This document shows, piece by piece, positions 10,589-22,447 of a stretch of 64,000 bases of DNA. Below the pieces are notes generated by a model. It had not been told where the DNA came from, searched no databases, and saw only the letters and a list, made by a program, of their open reading frames with translations. The DNA is from Cerrena zonata (lineage: Eukaryota; Basidiomycota; Agaricomycetes; Polyporales; Cerrenaceae), in the NCBI GenBank assembly GCA_038087015.1, contig JASBNA010000048.1, positions 62,001 through 126,000 of the forward strand. Reading direction: 5' to 3'. A program made the position numbers and the translations under genes. The stretch's first letter is position 1, and each line of letters starts with the position of its first letter.

Positions 10589-13413
10589 GGCTATTGTACG
10601 TTTCTGATATATACCCTACTCGGGAAACAGGTATTCATAGAAGCTCTCGAGGCGAACCATGGAGAACCCGTCAATACTAGACAAGGTGCGATATATAGGA
10701 TGACTGGGGACCCCATTAGCCCATATAACAAGCTCAATATGCCACCCATGACGGAGAAGTTCATCAAGACGCTTTGCAAACTCCTCGTGATGGAGCCACC
10801 CTGCCTTGCTGCTGAACAGCACCAGTGTCCCAGGTTCCGATGCAGAACTTAGGAGATTATTGATGCGATCAAGGCATGATTTGTATCTCTCATGGGCACG
10901 ATTAACTGTGTCACAGATGCGCTCGAAGCCAAGTAGTATGATCGGATGACTACTCCGTGACGGGTGGTCAGCTTGGGAGAGGAACAGAGATCGACTTTCG
11001 ACTATGCGGCCACGCTCCAGAATTATGTCTAGAACCGGATAGCAGAATGTTCCCGCTTGTTTCACATCATCACCGCAAGCCTTCATAAGACCAGTCAGGA
11101 ATGCTTTTCTAAATACACGTCGACCAGGTTATACATGTTTACAATGTGACATACATATCACTCACTCGTCAAATAGAATATGGACAGGGCACCCTGGGTA
11201 GTCTTCTTGCTTTTGATAGTCTTTAGCCCACCTTCGGATGAACGTTTCGTCCTTCTTCACAGTTTTGATCAATCTGTCTATCAGACCGTCTGGAGGGATA
11301 AAGTTGGCATTCTGAGGGTTGAATGTGTGATATTGCAACCTGGCGTCTGATTGTTCGGGCAGGATAACAGGATGGTCAAAAAAGGCTACAATCTCCTGGA
11401 TGGACGGTCTCTTAAGCTGATCGCCGTGCCACCATAAAGGCAACGCCGAGGCAAGTTCCTGCGGAATGTTAGAGCGTCTTTCAGGTCTCTCCCCATTTAT
11501 AACCCGCCAAACTAAATTCTCTGTGCTCGCCCAAGGCACTCGCCCCATAAGTATCTAAGGACGTGAATATTAGCTATTGAATCCGTAAGTAGAACCAATC
11601 GGATCACCTCTACACATGTTATGGCAAAAGAGTATACATCCCCACTGAGAGTAGGACGCTGCCAACCGTGATCCGGTCCTTGAAGCCACATGTTTTCAGG
11701 AGGTGTCCAACTAGCGTTACCGCCACGCTGAGAGCCAAAACTCATGCCATCTGGGAAGACGGCGAGGCCAAAATCGCCAATCTTGATCGTACCATCAGAG
11801 GTCATCAGGATATTTCGCTAATAGAAGACCTCAATACATTAGAGCTTCTGACAACATAACGCGAAACTCACGCCCTTGATATCGCCGTGCGCGATGCGCG
11901 CTGTGCCGTGCAAGTAATCTAACCCTCGTGCAATATCACGAAGCTACATAGATACCAAGCGACGTAAGTTACTAGTAGTAGGACATATGGATAAGAGCAC
12001 TTACCCAGATCATTTGATCTTCTATCGAAGGTGGTATTTCACATGTGTTTATGTATTGCACAATGGATCCTCTTTCCGCCCAAGGAAAGACAATTCCCTG
12101 TCCGTAACTTGGATGAGAGGTAAGCCCAATGAGCTGGATAATATTTTCGTGCTTGAGGTAACGGAGCATCAGCGCCTCCCTGTCAAAGTTCTGTCCGCCG
12201 TCTACTGGTGAGTTTACCCCCGCCGTTCTAGGCTTCAGTACGTACCCAACTGTTATCGTCAGAAGGATGCCCCTGTGTGGGGTCTTTGAGGTGCTTGACG
12301 GCAACTAAGGATTTATCAGACAATATGGCCTTGTAGACCTTTCCGAAACCACCCTGCCGGGGGCTAGTATGAGTGAGGTCGTAGTCCACCCCAAGAACCA
12401 TGTTTTTTCGCAACGTTTGGTAATCCGAATGCCGCGCGAGTTTGACAAGCAGCCGAAGTAGTCTCCAGTACTTGATACAGGGAGGTATTCAAGCAGAAAT
12501 TGACATCTAGGAGTAGCTGTCGAAAGATAAATGAAGGATGGATTGCTGTTTGATGTCATCCTTACCTCATCCATCACCTTCAGTCTCTGTTCTATGTGAG
12601 ATTCGATCCAATATTGAGGAATTTTGCGAGTCTCTTCTGACAGCTGTTCGACCACTTCTCGTTGGAATTCGTCACCTATTCAGGAAACAGAGTTGACTTA
12701 AGCCTTTTCCTTCTTCATATATAACTTACGATTTAGATACGCGGTCCCAACCGTAGGACGTCTCGGCTGCGGGATACATGTTATTAGAAAACATGACATG
12801 ACTAGTAGCTCAACAAGAAACTTACTGAACTCATTGTGTACTGCCCAGTATTCACGATATGGAGTGCGTGGAGAAGGGGTGCAGAGATGAGATGAGATAA
12901 TAAGATGCAAATATGGATTTGCGTCCTTTTATCGTTAGATGGCCCGTTCACGTGTGGATATGGAAGATACACCCTAGCTCCATTAAGAAACGACCATTCC
13001 CATCCATGAACCTACATGATTCCCATCTACGACCCTAAGTTCAATGTTTCTGCCGCCTGGCTTTCTTGTAGGAAAACTTTGTTAACCTCAGGCTGACCTT
13101 TCGCGGGATTTCGAATGAACGTTCTATTGATCATCTACAAATTTTCAACAACAAAACATAGCGCAGAATAGTATGCAGGCAGACCTACATACTTCATACG
13201 TCTTGTCTGAGTTAGGTTCAGACCATTCAATTTCTTCAAGTTTCTTCAATTTCATTCAGACGCCTAACATAATAATGAGGCCAAGGCAATACTCAGCTTG
13301 AAGCTATGCGGCATGAGAACAGAATAAATTAAAACAAAGACATGAGGCTTACGATTGAAAATAGAATGCATTGTATATTTCCCGGGTTCTAGTCCCGACG
13401 ATAGTACAGTTTG
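10589..13413 (-). repeat. left arm of a large inverted repeat (contains kinase-NYN copy 1)
   Basis: Its reverse complement aligns by eye with 14430-17194 across coding exons, introns, 5' flank and 3' flank. For example, the block around 13080-13260 matches 14596-14770 in reverse, and the 3' flank TATCAGAAA near 10603 matches the one near 17180. Similarity fades beyond about 10589 and inside about 13413. Confidence 0.75.
10616..12834 (-). CDS. TKL-like kinase fused to a C-terminal NYN domain, copy 1 (probably frame-disrupted)
   Basis: Predicted fusion of about 590 residues. A short 5' exon (MSS) and a segment containing EETRKIPQYWIE precede the kinase. The kinase shows a glycine loop RQGGFGKVYKA, VAVK, HGDIKGRNIL (HGD in place of HRD), DFGLAVF and TPPENMW in the APE position. 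After a linker, PVHILFDE starts the NYN part, which continues with CYPVLDIILERGR, TLVLFSSKAGW, RHGWHIELVIWANG and the ending FYEYLF. In the exon just upstream of the glycine loop there is one extra base relative to copy 2 (near 12482, ACCTCCCTGTATC). It puts EETRKIP and the kinase in different frames, so the copy is either a pseudogene, carries a sequence error, or starts downstream at MRKNMV (12413). Introns match copy 2. It is transcribed head-to-head with copy 2. Confidence 0.7.
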
Positions 13414-14429
13414 TGGGGATGGGCAACCCCTGCAAGAATCGATGTCACAAAGTCATCAACATGTGTTCATGATGGGACAAGTGATCGCTCTTGCTCAACG
13501 CGGCAACAACGATGTATTAGGCGCACAAGCTGTGTTTGGAGGTGCCGCGAAGCCGCAAAAAGCTCGCGGCTACAAAAAGCAATGAGACTTCTTGATGTTT
13601 GCTCATCATAAATCATGCTGAAAATGAAATAAACTTGAATTATGTAACATGGAGGCATAAAGTACGTGGTGCCTTTTCAACGTTATGGAAAATAGACATG
13701 TCAGCAACAAATCTGATGTTATTTCGAGGTTACTTTCTTACATCTGGGCGCTGCAAGAATTGATCCCCGCTGTGCAATGGTCAGGGTGGTGATCCAGGTT
13801 TCGGAGGTCACCGCAGTACCGGCTACTAGAATATCGGCAGGAGAAAGGTCTCAGAGAACACCCTAATTTGGAAGTAAAGCTCGTTTGTCATCACCATGGA
13901 TTGAGTCTGTTTGATCGTTAGCCCTGCACGAATCGGACCGGTCGTGGGAGATTCTGTTCGCGAGTTCGCATATCGATCGGCTCATACTTGCTATACATAG
14001 TACAGTACCTGTTCTGTGCATATATGCGCATATTGTACATTGTACTTGCATAATATCCCAATACATGAATCTCTTGAGAACCAAGTAAAACTAGAAATAA
14101 CGGAGGAAACAAACAGACGGGTGTAAAGTTCGAGAGCGGTGTAAGGGGGCTGAGGCCTGACTGGGAACGGCGATTTACCGGCTCGTCACTTCAATATAGA
14201 TCTCTCTGATGTAGCCTAAATGAATGTATTTGAAGCGCCCGTCGCAAAGAACAAAAATATTCTCCAGTGGTTTATGTGTGCCTGTTTTGGAAACATGTGC
14301 ATTTGTGCTGTATCCCACCGATCCGACGTTGTCACACTACAGCCTGAGTATGTTCTAACTTCGAGTCTGAAGCATGAGATCTGAGACCTGAGGTATGATA
14401 TCGATGTGGCCTATCACGATCTCATGGTC
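13414..14429. other. spacer between the inverted-repeat arms
   Basis: About 1.0 kb of sequence without a mirror copy. Small open frames (13355-13585 +, 13863-14084 -) have no motifs. There are no terminal repeats or transposase. Several TGTACAT-like short repeats occur around 14020-14050. It probably lies between the two divergent promoters. Confidence 0.4.
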
Positions 14430-17194
14430 TCAAACTGTACTATCCTCGGAACGGAACTGGAACTCGGGACATTTATAATGCATGTCATTTTCGATCGTAA
14501 GCCTCATGTATTTGTTTTTATTTATATTTATTCTGTTCCCATACCGTATCTGTTCAATCTAAGTATTGCCTTGGCCTCATTATAGGCATCTGAATTAAAT
14601 TGAAGAAACTTGAAGGAATTGAATGGTTTGAACCTAACTCAGACAAGACGTATGAAGTATGTAGGTCTACCTGCACATACTATTCTGCACTATGTTTTGC
14701 TATTGAAAATTCATAGATGATTGATGGAACATTCCTTCACAATCCCGCGAAAGGTCAGCCTGAGGTTAACACAGTTATCCTACGAGAAAGCCAGGAGCAG
14801 AAACGTTTGACTTAGGTTCGTACTAGGTGGGAATGGTTGTTTCTTAATGGAGCTACGGTGTATCAACCACACGTGCTAGGATAAATCGCGCCCCAGTATT
14901 AGCGATTTCTCACGATGCCCTTGCCCTATTACCCGCCACATGCAGTGAGCATTAAGCAGGGCAATGAATTCTGTAGGTGTTTTATTGCGCTACTAGTCAT
15001 GTCATGTTTTCCTAATAGCATATACCCCGCAGCCGAGACATCCTACTGCTGGGATTGCGTATCTAGACCGTGAGTTACACATGGAGAAGGAAAAGGTTCC
15101 AGTCGACTCTGTTTCCTGGATAGGTGACGAATTCCGGAAAGAAGTGGTCGAACGGCTGTCGGAAGAGACTCGCAAAATCCCACAACATTGGATTGACTCT
15201 AACATAGAACAGAGACTGGAGGTGATGGATGAGGTAAGGATGACATTGAACAGCAACTCATCTTTACTTATCTTTCGACAGCTACGCAGGAATGAAGAAT
15301 TCCGCCTGAACACCTCGCCTATCAAGTACTGGAGACTACCTAGGCTGATTGTCAAGCTCGCGCGGCTTTCCCAGACGATGCCAGGCAATATGGTCGTTAC
15401 TGTGGACAACGATGAGGTCCAGAACTCGATTAAGAATGGTAGCTTCGGGCAGACCTTCCGAGCAACGATGGGGGGAAGTCCAGTTGCTGTCAAATATCTG
15501 TATCCACATCATGATATCTATCATGCAGACAAGAGCCAGATTGAATGGGTAAGTAACGATATCATCGAGTGAAAGCGTACTTATACATTGTATACTCTAG
15601 AATCTTGGCAGAGAAGCTCTGATACTCCGCTTTTTAAGCCATGAAAATGTTATCAAGTTCATTGGAATCACTGACCACCCAAAGCTCGGGCCAGGGATTG
15701 TCTTTCCTTGGGCGGAAAGAGGTTCCATCTTGCAGTATATAAACACATGTGAGATACCACCTTCGATGGACGAGCGAATGATCTGGGTAGGTGTTCTAGC
15801 CGTATGTTCCACAATTAGTTACTTACATCGTTTGGTATCTATGTAGCTTCGCGATATTGCACGAGGGTTAGATTACTTGCACGGCACAGCGCGCATCGCG
15901 CACGGCGATATCAAGGGCGTGAGTTTCGTGTTATGTTGTCAGAAGCTCTAATGTATTGAGATCTTCTATTAGCGAAATATCCTGATGACCTCTGATGGTA
16001 CGATCAAGATTGGCGATTTCTGCCTCGCCGTCTTCGTAGACGGTGCGAGTTTTGGCTCTCAACGCGGTGGTAACCCTATCTGGACACCTCCTGAAAACAT
16101 GTGGCTTCAAGGACCGGATAGCGGTTGGCAGCGTCCTACTCTCAGTGGGGATGTATACTCCTTTGCCATAACATGTGTAGAGGTGATCCGATTAGTTCTA
16201 CTCATGGATTCAATAGCTAATATTCACGTCCTAGATACTTATGGGGCGAGTGCCTTGGACAAACACACAGGGCTTGACTTGGCGGGTTATAAATGGGGAG
16301 AGACCTGCAATACCATCTGACACTCCCCAGGAACTTGCCTCGGCGTTGCCTTTATGGTGGCACGGCGACCAGATTCGAAGACCGTCCATCCAGGAGATTG
16401 TAGCCTTTTTTGACCATCCTGTTATCCTGCCCGAACAACCCGATCCCAGGTTGAAAAGCCGAATATTCAACCCTCAGAATGCCAACTTTACCCCTTCAGA
16501 CGGTCTGATCGATAAGTTGATCAAAACTGTGAAGAAGGACGAAACGTTCATCCGAAGGTGGGCTGAAGATTATCAAAAGCAAGAAGACTACCCAGGGTGC
16601 CCTGTCCATATTCTATTTGACGAGTGAGTGATATGTATGTCACATTGTAAACATGTATAACCTGGTCGACGTGTATTTAGAAAAGCATTCCTGACTGGTC
16701 TTATGAAGGCTTGTGGCGACGACCAAGAACTGGCGGGAGCATTCTGCTATCCAGCTCTAGAAATCATTCTGGAACGTGGCCGCACAGTCGAAAGCCGATT
16801 GCTATTCCTTTCTCAGGCAGATCAGCCGTCGCAGAGCACTCATCCGATCATGTCAGTTGGTTTCGAGCCCATCTGTGACACAGTTAATCGTGCCCATGAG
16901 AGATACAAATCATGCCTTGATCGCATCAACAATCTCTCAAGTTCTGCATCGGAACCTGGAACACTGGTGTTGTTCAGTGGCAAGGTAGGGTGGCTTCAGC
17001 ATGAGGAGTTTGCGAAGTGTCTTGATGAACTTCTTCGTCATGGGTGGCATATCGAGCTTGTTATATGGGCTAATGGAGCTCCTAGTCACCCCATATATCG
17101 CACCATGTCTAGCAACCATATGTTTTCCATGGCTCGCCTCGAGAGCTTCTATGAATACTTATTCGCCGAGTAGGCTACATATCAGAAATGCACA
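14430..17194 (+). repeat. right arm of a large inverted repeat (contains kinase-NYN copy 2)
   Basis: Mirror copy of 10589-13413. It includes about 530 bp upstream of the copy 2 start, so both genes carry related promoter DNA. The arms differ by scattered substitutions and small indels, so the duplication is not recent or is not being homogenised. Confidence 0.75.
14964..17173 (+). CDS. TKL-like kinase fused to a C-terminal NYN domain, copy 2
   Basis: About 591 residues, no frame break. Residues 1-52 form a short leader (9-nt first exon ATGAATTCT, then PRHPTAG, EETRKIPQHWID). The kinase spans about 95-390: loop KNGSFGQTF, VAVK Lys near 123, AHGDIKGRNIL near 222, then GDFCLAVF (DFG changed to DFC, near 242), RGGNPIWTPPENMW and SGDVYSFAITCVEV. 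The NYN-like domain spans about 421-591: PVHILFDE (first acidic position kept), CYPALEIILERGR, DTVNRAHERY, TLVLFSGKVGW (family usually SGDxDF), RHGWHIELVIWANG, FYEYLF. NYN domains are PIN-like RNases, but here two acidic positions are replaced, so activity is doubtful. Introns are short GT-AG. Head-to-head with copy 1 and tail-to-tail with copy 3. Confidence 0.8.
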
Positions 17195-17967
17195 GTAGTC
17201 TCTCGAGATGTAGCTTGTCAAAGCCAAGTGTATAATAATTTGTGATTCAGTGTAACACATTAGTTATAGCTTGTATTGTATGTTATTCAGAATAATCGCG
17301 AATCATGAGACCGTTCTACTCGTTCTTCCACATTATCATACTCGACATGACCGGCGACACTGATACACATAACGAAGATGCTCTCATTGAGGGCCATTTG
17401 TCTGACTAGAAAATTAAATGTACCCATGATGAAGGTAAATCACGAGTTTTGTAAGGTGATTTACGCAACATTCGATAATGCCTGGACTGAGCTTCAGCCT
17501 GTTCATGGACCTCACTCGAGGTAAATGCAGTCAATGTGATGTTTTATTGTAAGCCTATCACGACTGATAAAACTATGGCATTCGGCATACTTAATCTTGT
17601 ACTTGGAACGTTGAAAAATGGTATGTAACACTCCCGAAATATGCGGGAAAAATACGGAGTATGGTAATTCCTATGCCTTTTGTTCGAACTTCGAAGAGAT
17701 CGTGTGTGTTCAATTTGGAAGGGTGGTCGGGTAAGATCTTGGAACGAAGATCGTGGACCCTGAAAAATCGGTATGGACCGGAGTCTGCTTAGAAATATCC
17801 TGTCAATATGGTGGGTATCGTGCGCTTGAAGGTCTGATAATTGCACTGGATAAGATTGGTTTGAAAATACACAAGAAGGTTTGGTAAAGTCCTCACCACC
17901 TGTACCTACTATATAGAGTATCGCGTGCCACTATGAGTTCTTCCCTCGGTCTTATTCTTTTGAGGTA
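17195..17967. other. intergenic between convergent kinase-NYN copies 2 and 3
   Basis: No gene supported. A minus-strand frame at 17544-17846 has no motif and no partner exons. It presumably holds the two 3' UTRs. Confidence 0.35.
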
Positions 17968-20175
17968 TCACTCCAAGAGTAGATGACCGTAGAATAACTC
18001 GAGGCGAACCAAAGAAAAGGTCTCCAACTCTGACATGTCACGATACTTCGGAAGCTTGGGTGCATTACTGCCCCACACCAGAAGCTCGATCTGCCACCTC
18101 TTCACGAGAAGATCGTTGAGGCGTTCTGCAAAGTCTCGATCCTGAAGCCAACCGGAATTACCGCTAAGTAACACCAGTGTTGCGGGACTAGCTGTGAAAT
18201 TATTCATGAGCGTATTGATGTGCTCGATACAGGGTTGAGAGCGCTGACCACCCTGGAGCGAGGGCGTGACGTGTTTGAAGCCATGAGATATAAGCGGATG
18301 ACTGCTTTGTGATGGCCCTTCATCCGGCCTGGAGAGGAATAAAGAATGGGACATTACTCGACGACCTCGTTCTAAGATAAACTCCAACACCGGATAACGG
18401 AAGGTTTCTGTTCGCTCGAGATCGCGACCGCAACAGTTATATAGGCCATCGAGAAATGCTTTCCTATGAGCAGAACATAGATTGTCACAACGAGACTATG
18501 TCACAGATAATGCGTTCACTCACTCATCGAACAGAATATGTATGGGACGTCCAGGGGTTGCATGTTGCTCTTGAGTGTCGTTGCTGGCCAGGGATTGGAG
18601 GTATTTTGCATCATTCTTGAAGACACGATATAGGATATTCATGAGGTCTGGAGGGGGTTTATAATGTTGGGTTGAAAGGTATGACGTCGGAAATCGCATT
18701 ACTGGCACCGTTTGCTGGTCGAAGAAGGCTATGATATCCCTGCTAGCGGGACGTCGACTTGGGTCATTATCCCACCATAAAGGCAGCGCAGAAGCGAGTT
18801 CATCGGAAGTACCTTCAGGAATTTCAGGTCGAGCTCCGTATATTATTTGCATAGCTAAAGCGACCTTGTTCTTGATGCCTAGATGTTCCCAAGGTATCTC
18901 TCCTTTCAAGATCTACAGCAGCGAGGACTTTGTCAACAATTGTAGTATATATGTGTTTGGCTACGTTACCTCGATACAGGTTATGGCAAAAGAGTAGATA
19001 TCTCCACTGAAGGTAGGTCGTAACCAATTGTTATCGGGTGATTGGAGCCACATATTCTCGGGAGGTGTCCAAAACACATTACCCCCACGCTGAGAACCAA
19101 AACTCACACCATCTGGGAATACTGCAAGACCGAAATCTGCGATTTTGATAATTTTGCCATCAGATGTCACCAGGACATTAGACTGCACGATAAAATTAAT
19201 ATCGAGATGTGTATGAGTTTACACTGAGTACATACAGCCTTGAGATCGCCATGAGCGATGCGTGCTGTAGCATGCAAGTAGTTCATTCCACGTGCTATGT
19301 CATGAAGCTAGTTGAGTATCGTTAGCGATACAGACACTATAGTATATACGTGTCTGAGTACTTGCCCATTGTTTTTTTATATCAAAGTTAAACGTTCCAC
19401 TCGCGTGCTTATTCATATAGTCTTTGATGGAACCTCCGTCAATATATGGAAACACAATATCTACTCTGCCGTCCTCGTGTTCGTGAATGCCGAGAAACTC
19501 GAGGATGTTTTGATGTTTTAGATAGCAGAGCATCAATGCCTCTCTGCGTATAGCCTGCTCAAATGATGTTAGTATAACACGTTTACATTAGTACAAAATC
19601 TTTGCTTGCCCATAATTGTTTATCTGACCGATTGCAATCAACAAATATGCGTTTGACGGCTACCAAATCCTTTCCCATTTTCCTGAGAAATACACTGGCG
19701 AAACCGCCCGCACCAATTGGATGCTCCTGCTCATAGTCATCGTAATCGTTCACCTTGACTGACACATCACAGGGAATGGTGTGTGAATACCGCGCGAATT
19801 TGACGATCAACCTTAGTAGCCGCCAATGCTCCGATGATGACGATGGAACAATATCTTCATCCTTGAGGAGCTGTCGAAACATTAGTTGAAGTGGAACGGA
19901 CGCGACAGCGTTTTTTTTAGTACGATTCGCACCTTGACCAATGCTTCAAGTCTCTTTTGTGCGTATTTGCTGATCCATTCCAGAGGTATTTTACGAGGTT
20001 CTTGTTCTTGCGACAGGAGTTTGATGATCTGCTCGCGAAATTCGTCACCTATGTTACAATGTGATGAGAGAACAGGTTCCCTAGCGTTACTGCAAAGCTC
20101 ACTGTGGAGTTCTACGTCCCAGTCTGGCCCACCGTTTGATGGGGTTGTCGATTGCATATGATGTTGACTCGACAT
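17968..20175 (-). CDS. TKL-like kinase fused to a C-terminal NYN domain, copy 3 (diverged)
   Basis: Third paralogue, intact by eye, with introns at equivalent positions. The Met at 20175 (MSSQHH) aligns with MSS of copy 1; the frame is open further up to 20379, so a longer leader is possible. Kinase motifs are GAGGFASVFLRK, VAVKRIF, IAHGDLKASNVL, ADFGLAVFPDG, TPPENMW and FSGDIYSFAITCIEV. All canonical residues except HGD for HRD are kept, so this is the copy most likely to be catalytic. The NYN part shows PIHILFDE, YPVLEFILERGRR, TLVLLSGNSGW (acidic pair lost), VKRWQIELLVWGS and FYGHLL. Role unknown; an RNA-linked or stress-linked signalling role is inference from architecture only. Confidence 0.8.
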
Positions 20176-20824
20176 AAGAGGATGAATGATTATTGAATTC
20201 CCGACCCCAAGTGAAACGAGTAGAGAGTCTGTGTAGACCCGTGGGGCCTTCTCAATCATAGAGATAAGCACGTTCCCAGCCGGTCCTCCACCACTCCGCT
20301 TCTCGAGGATATTACTATAAGTTGGTAAGGATATGGAAGGAATACCATGTGGCTGGTAGATGGCTGTAGACTGTAACATTTCACCTGGTTTACGAGACTG
20401 AAACAATTTCTGTGAGTTTTGTGTAAGAGGTGCTGCTAAGTACCTTAGTACATGATATCAAGGAAAGGGCTTGCTTGTGGGCTCGGGTAAACCCGAGCGA
20501 AGACAGAAAACCTCACTACTACTAAGCAGAGCCGTGACACTGCGCACTTTTCACTCTCCGATTCAGCGCTTTCTGAGGTCTCTTACTTCTGCCCTCATTA
20601 CGATAGGTGGTCGGTATGTATTCCTTACCTGAATACTTGAGTATGAGTCGAGGCTAACTGGAATCCCACCTAACGAAAACACGACGATGTATATCGGATA
20701 CTTTCGTACTTGAGAGATAAGCTAAATGCAATGAGTGCTGAAACGAACTATGATACAAAAGCTGATGCTACATGCCATCAATGAAAGATACCATCCTCAA
20801 ACTAACATACTTCCGTATGACCTT
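20176..20824. other. intergenic
   Basis: Contains the 5' flank of kinase-NYN copy 3 and the 3' UTR of the mitochondrial BI-1 family gene. A plus-strand frame at 20735-20938 overlaps the latter gene antisense and is taken as a shadow. Confidence 0.35.
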
Positions 20825-22116
20825 CTACTTCTTCCTGTTATTCGACATCGCAAGAATTTGTACCAGACGAATACTGCAAGAAATCCGTCAATCATACCGT
20901 CAGGAGTGATCAGGGAGAAAAGGCATACAAGATATTGATCATATCAAGTTCCAAGCCAATGGATTCCTTGATGGGGTCCGCTGGAATCGCTCCGGCAGCC
21001 ACCATTCGACCATGATGCAAGATTTTCTGAGTGCTACGGAAATTTCATATTAGTTTAGACTTTTGAGGTATTTGTCATTATAACTGACTCATAGAGAACG
21101 AAACCACCGAAGACGGCGAGACCACCATAGAGCGAAATAGATTCAGCGATAGCAAGACCGCGAAGACCGAGAGGGAGTGCCATAGGAGCCAATGAGCTCA
21201 AAGCGACGACGGTGACACCAGCAAGCAAAGGTCCACCCATGTAAAGGTACGTGTCGTTTCTACATGTGAGGGTTAGTTCAAGGGTCGAAGGTAGTAGAAG
21301 GGATAATAGTTCTTACTTAGCTGTTGCACCAACATAGGCGAGTGAGCCAACGACGCCACATGTATAGAGTGCTGCTCGGGATAGAATCGCAGGACTAAAG
21401 AAGAACAATGGGCTGAGGGTAGCAGCTTGGCATGCATTGAAACCCTAGATTAGAACGAGTCAGTTCTGGTCCGACTTCCACCTATTAGTAAGACGAATTG
21501 CGTACCAGCCAGAATGCATGCTTCAGAACAGTATTTTCGGGCGGTGTGTACATGGCACCCATCATAGTTCCAATAGAGCCGACAAGACCAACGCCAAGAA
21601 CAACCCATGGGTTGGCAGACATTAATCTAATAGCGAAACCTGACTTGAAGAGACTTCGAGCGGCGATAGCTGTTAGGCCGAGCCCTACGCCTGTGTATTG
21701 GAAGCTGGAATTAAGATATTCTCGCTCGGCAAGCGAGAGGGAGTCGCGAGTCTCTCGGTTGAAGAAGACATTGACTGCCACTATGGTTCCGGCGACTGTG
21801 CCCTGGTCACGAAAGGAATGTCAGTAGAGATCACCCAATAGGAGGGAATGGTTCTTACGGCTGTAATGACATACCGTTTCCAAGCTTCAGACTGGCTGGG
21901 CCTTGAGACTACTGGAGCAGAATCTGTGAACACTGTTCTCGAGGACTTGAAGAAAGTAGACGACAGAGGTTTCGAGGGTTGAATTCGCAAGCTTGCAAGT
22001 ATATTTGGTCGGAAACTGCTGAATTGTCTCGTCGATGATGCAAACGGTTGCCGAGCAACAGAAGCAGCTTGCTGTCGGAAGATGAGCAGAACATTAGGTC
22101 GAATTAGGGGAATCAT
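20825..22116 (-). CDS. mitochondrial Bax-inhibitor-1 family protein, GHITM/TMBIM5 type
   Basis: Inner-membrane protein of the BI-1/TMBIM superfamily. TMBIM5 (GHITM, MICS1) maintains cristae and takes part in mitochondrial ion exchange. The N-terminus is rich in Arg/Ser without acidic residues (QQAASVARQPFASSTRQFSS), a typical mitochondrial presequence. Then come VITAGTVAGTIVAVNVFFNRET, a series of hydrophobic helices (GVGLGLTAIAARSLF, NPWVVLGVGLVGSIGTMMGA, AGVTVVALSSLAPMALP, YGGLAVFGGFVLY) and the family signature TQKILHHG. After a last small intron the end reads DMINIFIRLVQILAMSNNRKK and stop at 20825-20827. About 350 residues, complete. Confidence 0.85.
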
Positions 22117-22447
22117 AGCGAGAACTGAGAAACGAGACGATGAGGAAAGGAGTGGAGGAACGATTTGAAGGCGTCGAGCATTCTAAGACCAATACTTTAA
22201 AGTGATCGAATACGCAAGCGCTCGGCACAGTCTAACGCATTACCGGTGTATTACATCATGCCCTCGTCCCCATTCTAAGCAACGCCGAAGATAGTCAGAA
22301 AACGCTCGAATGAGCTCGAAGTTGCATCTCGAAAACAAAAAATAGCATAATTTACATGAGTGATTACAGCGACACATTACACAAGCTTACACTACTAATA
22401 AACCCCATAGTACAGAAAAACTAACGATAACAGCGACTGAAGTGATG

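Noticed and set aside
13414..14429. Transposon as the source of the inverted repeat
   Set aside because: No transposase and no target-site duplication or terminal repeat; the arms contain host-type spliced genes, so a segmental duplication is simpler.
17544..17846. Minus-strand frame between kinase-NYN copies 2 and 3
   Set aside because: No partner exons, no motif, and it lies in the expected 3' UTR region.
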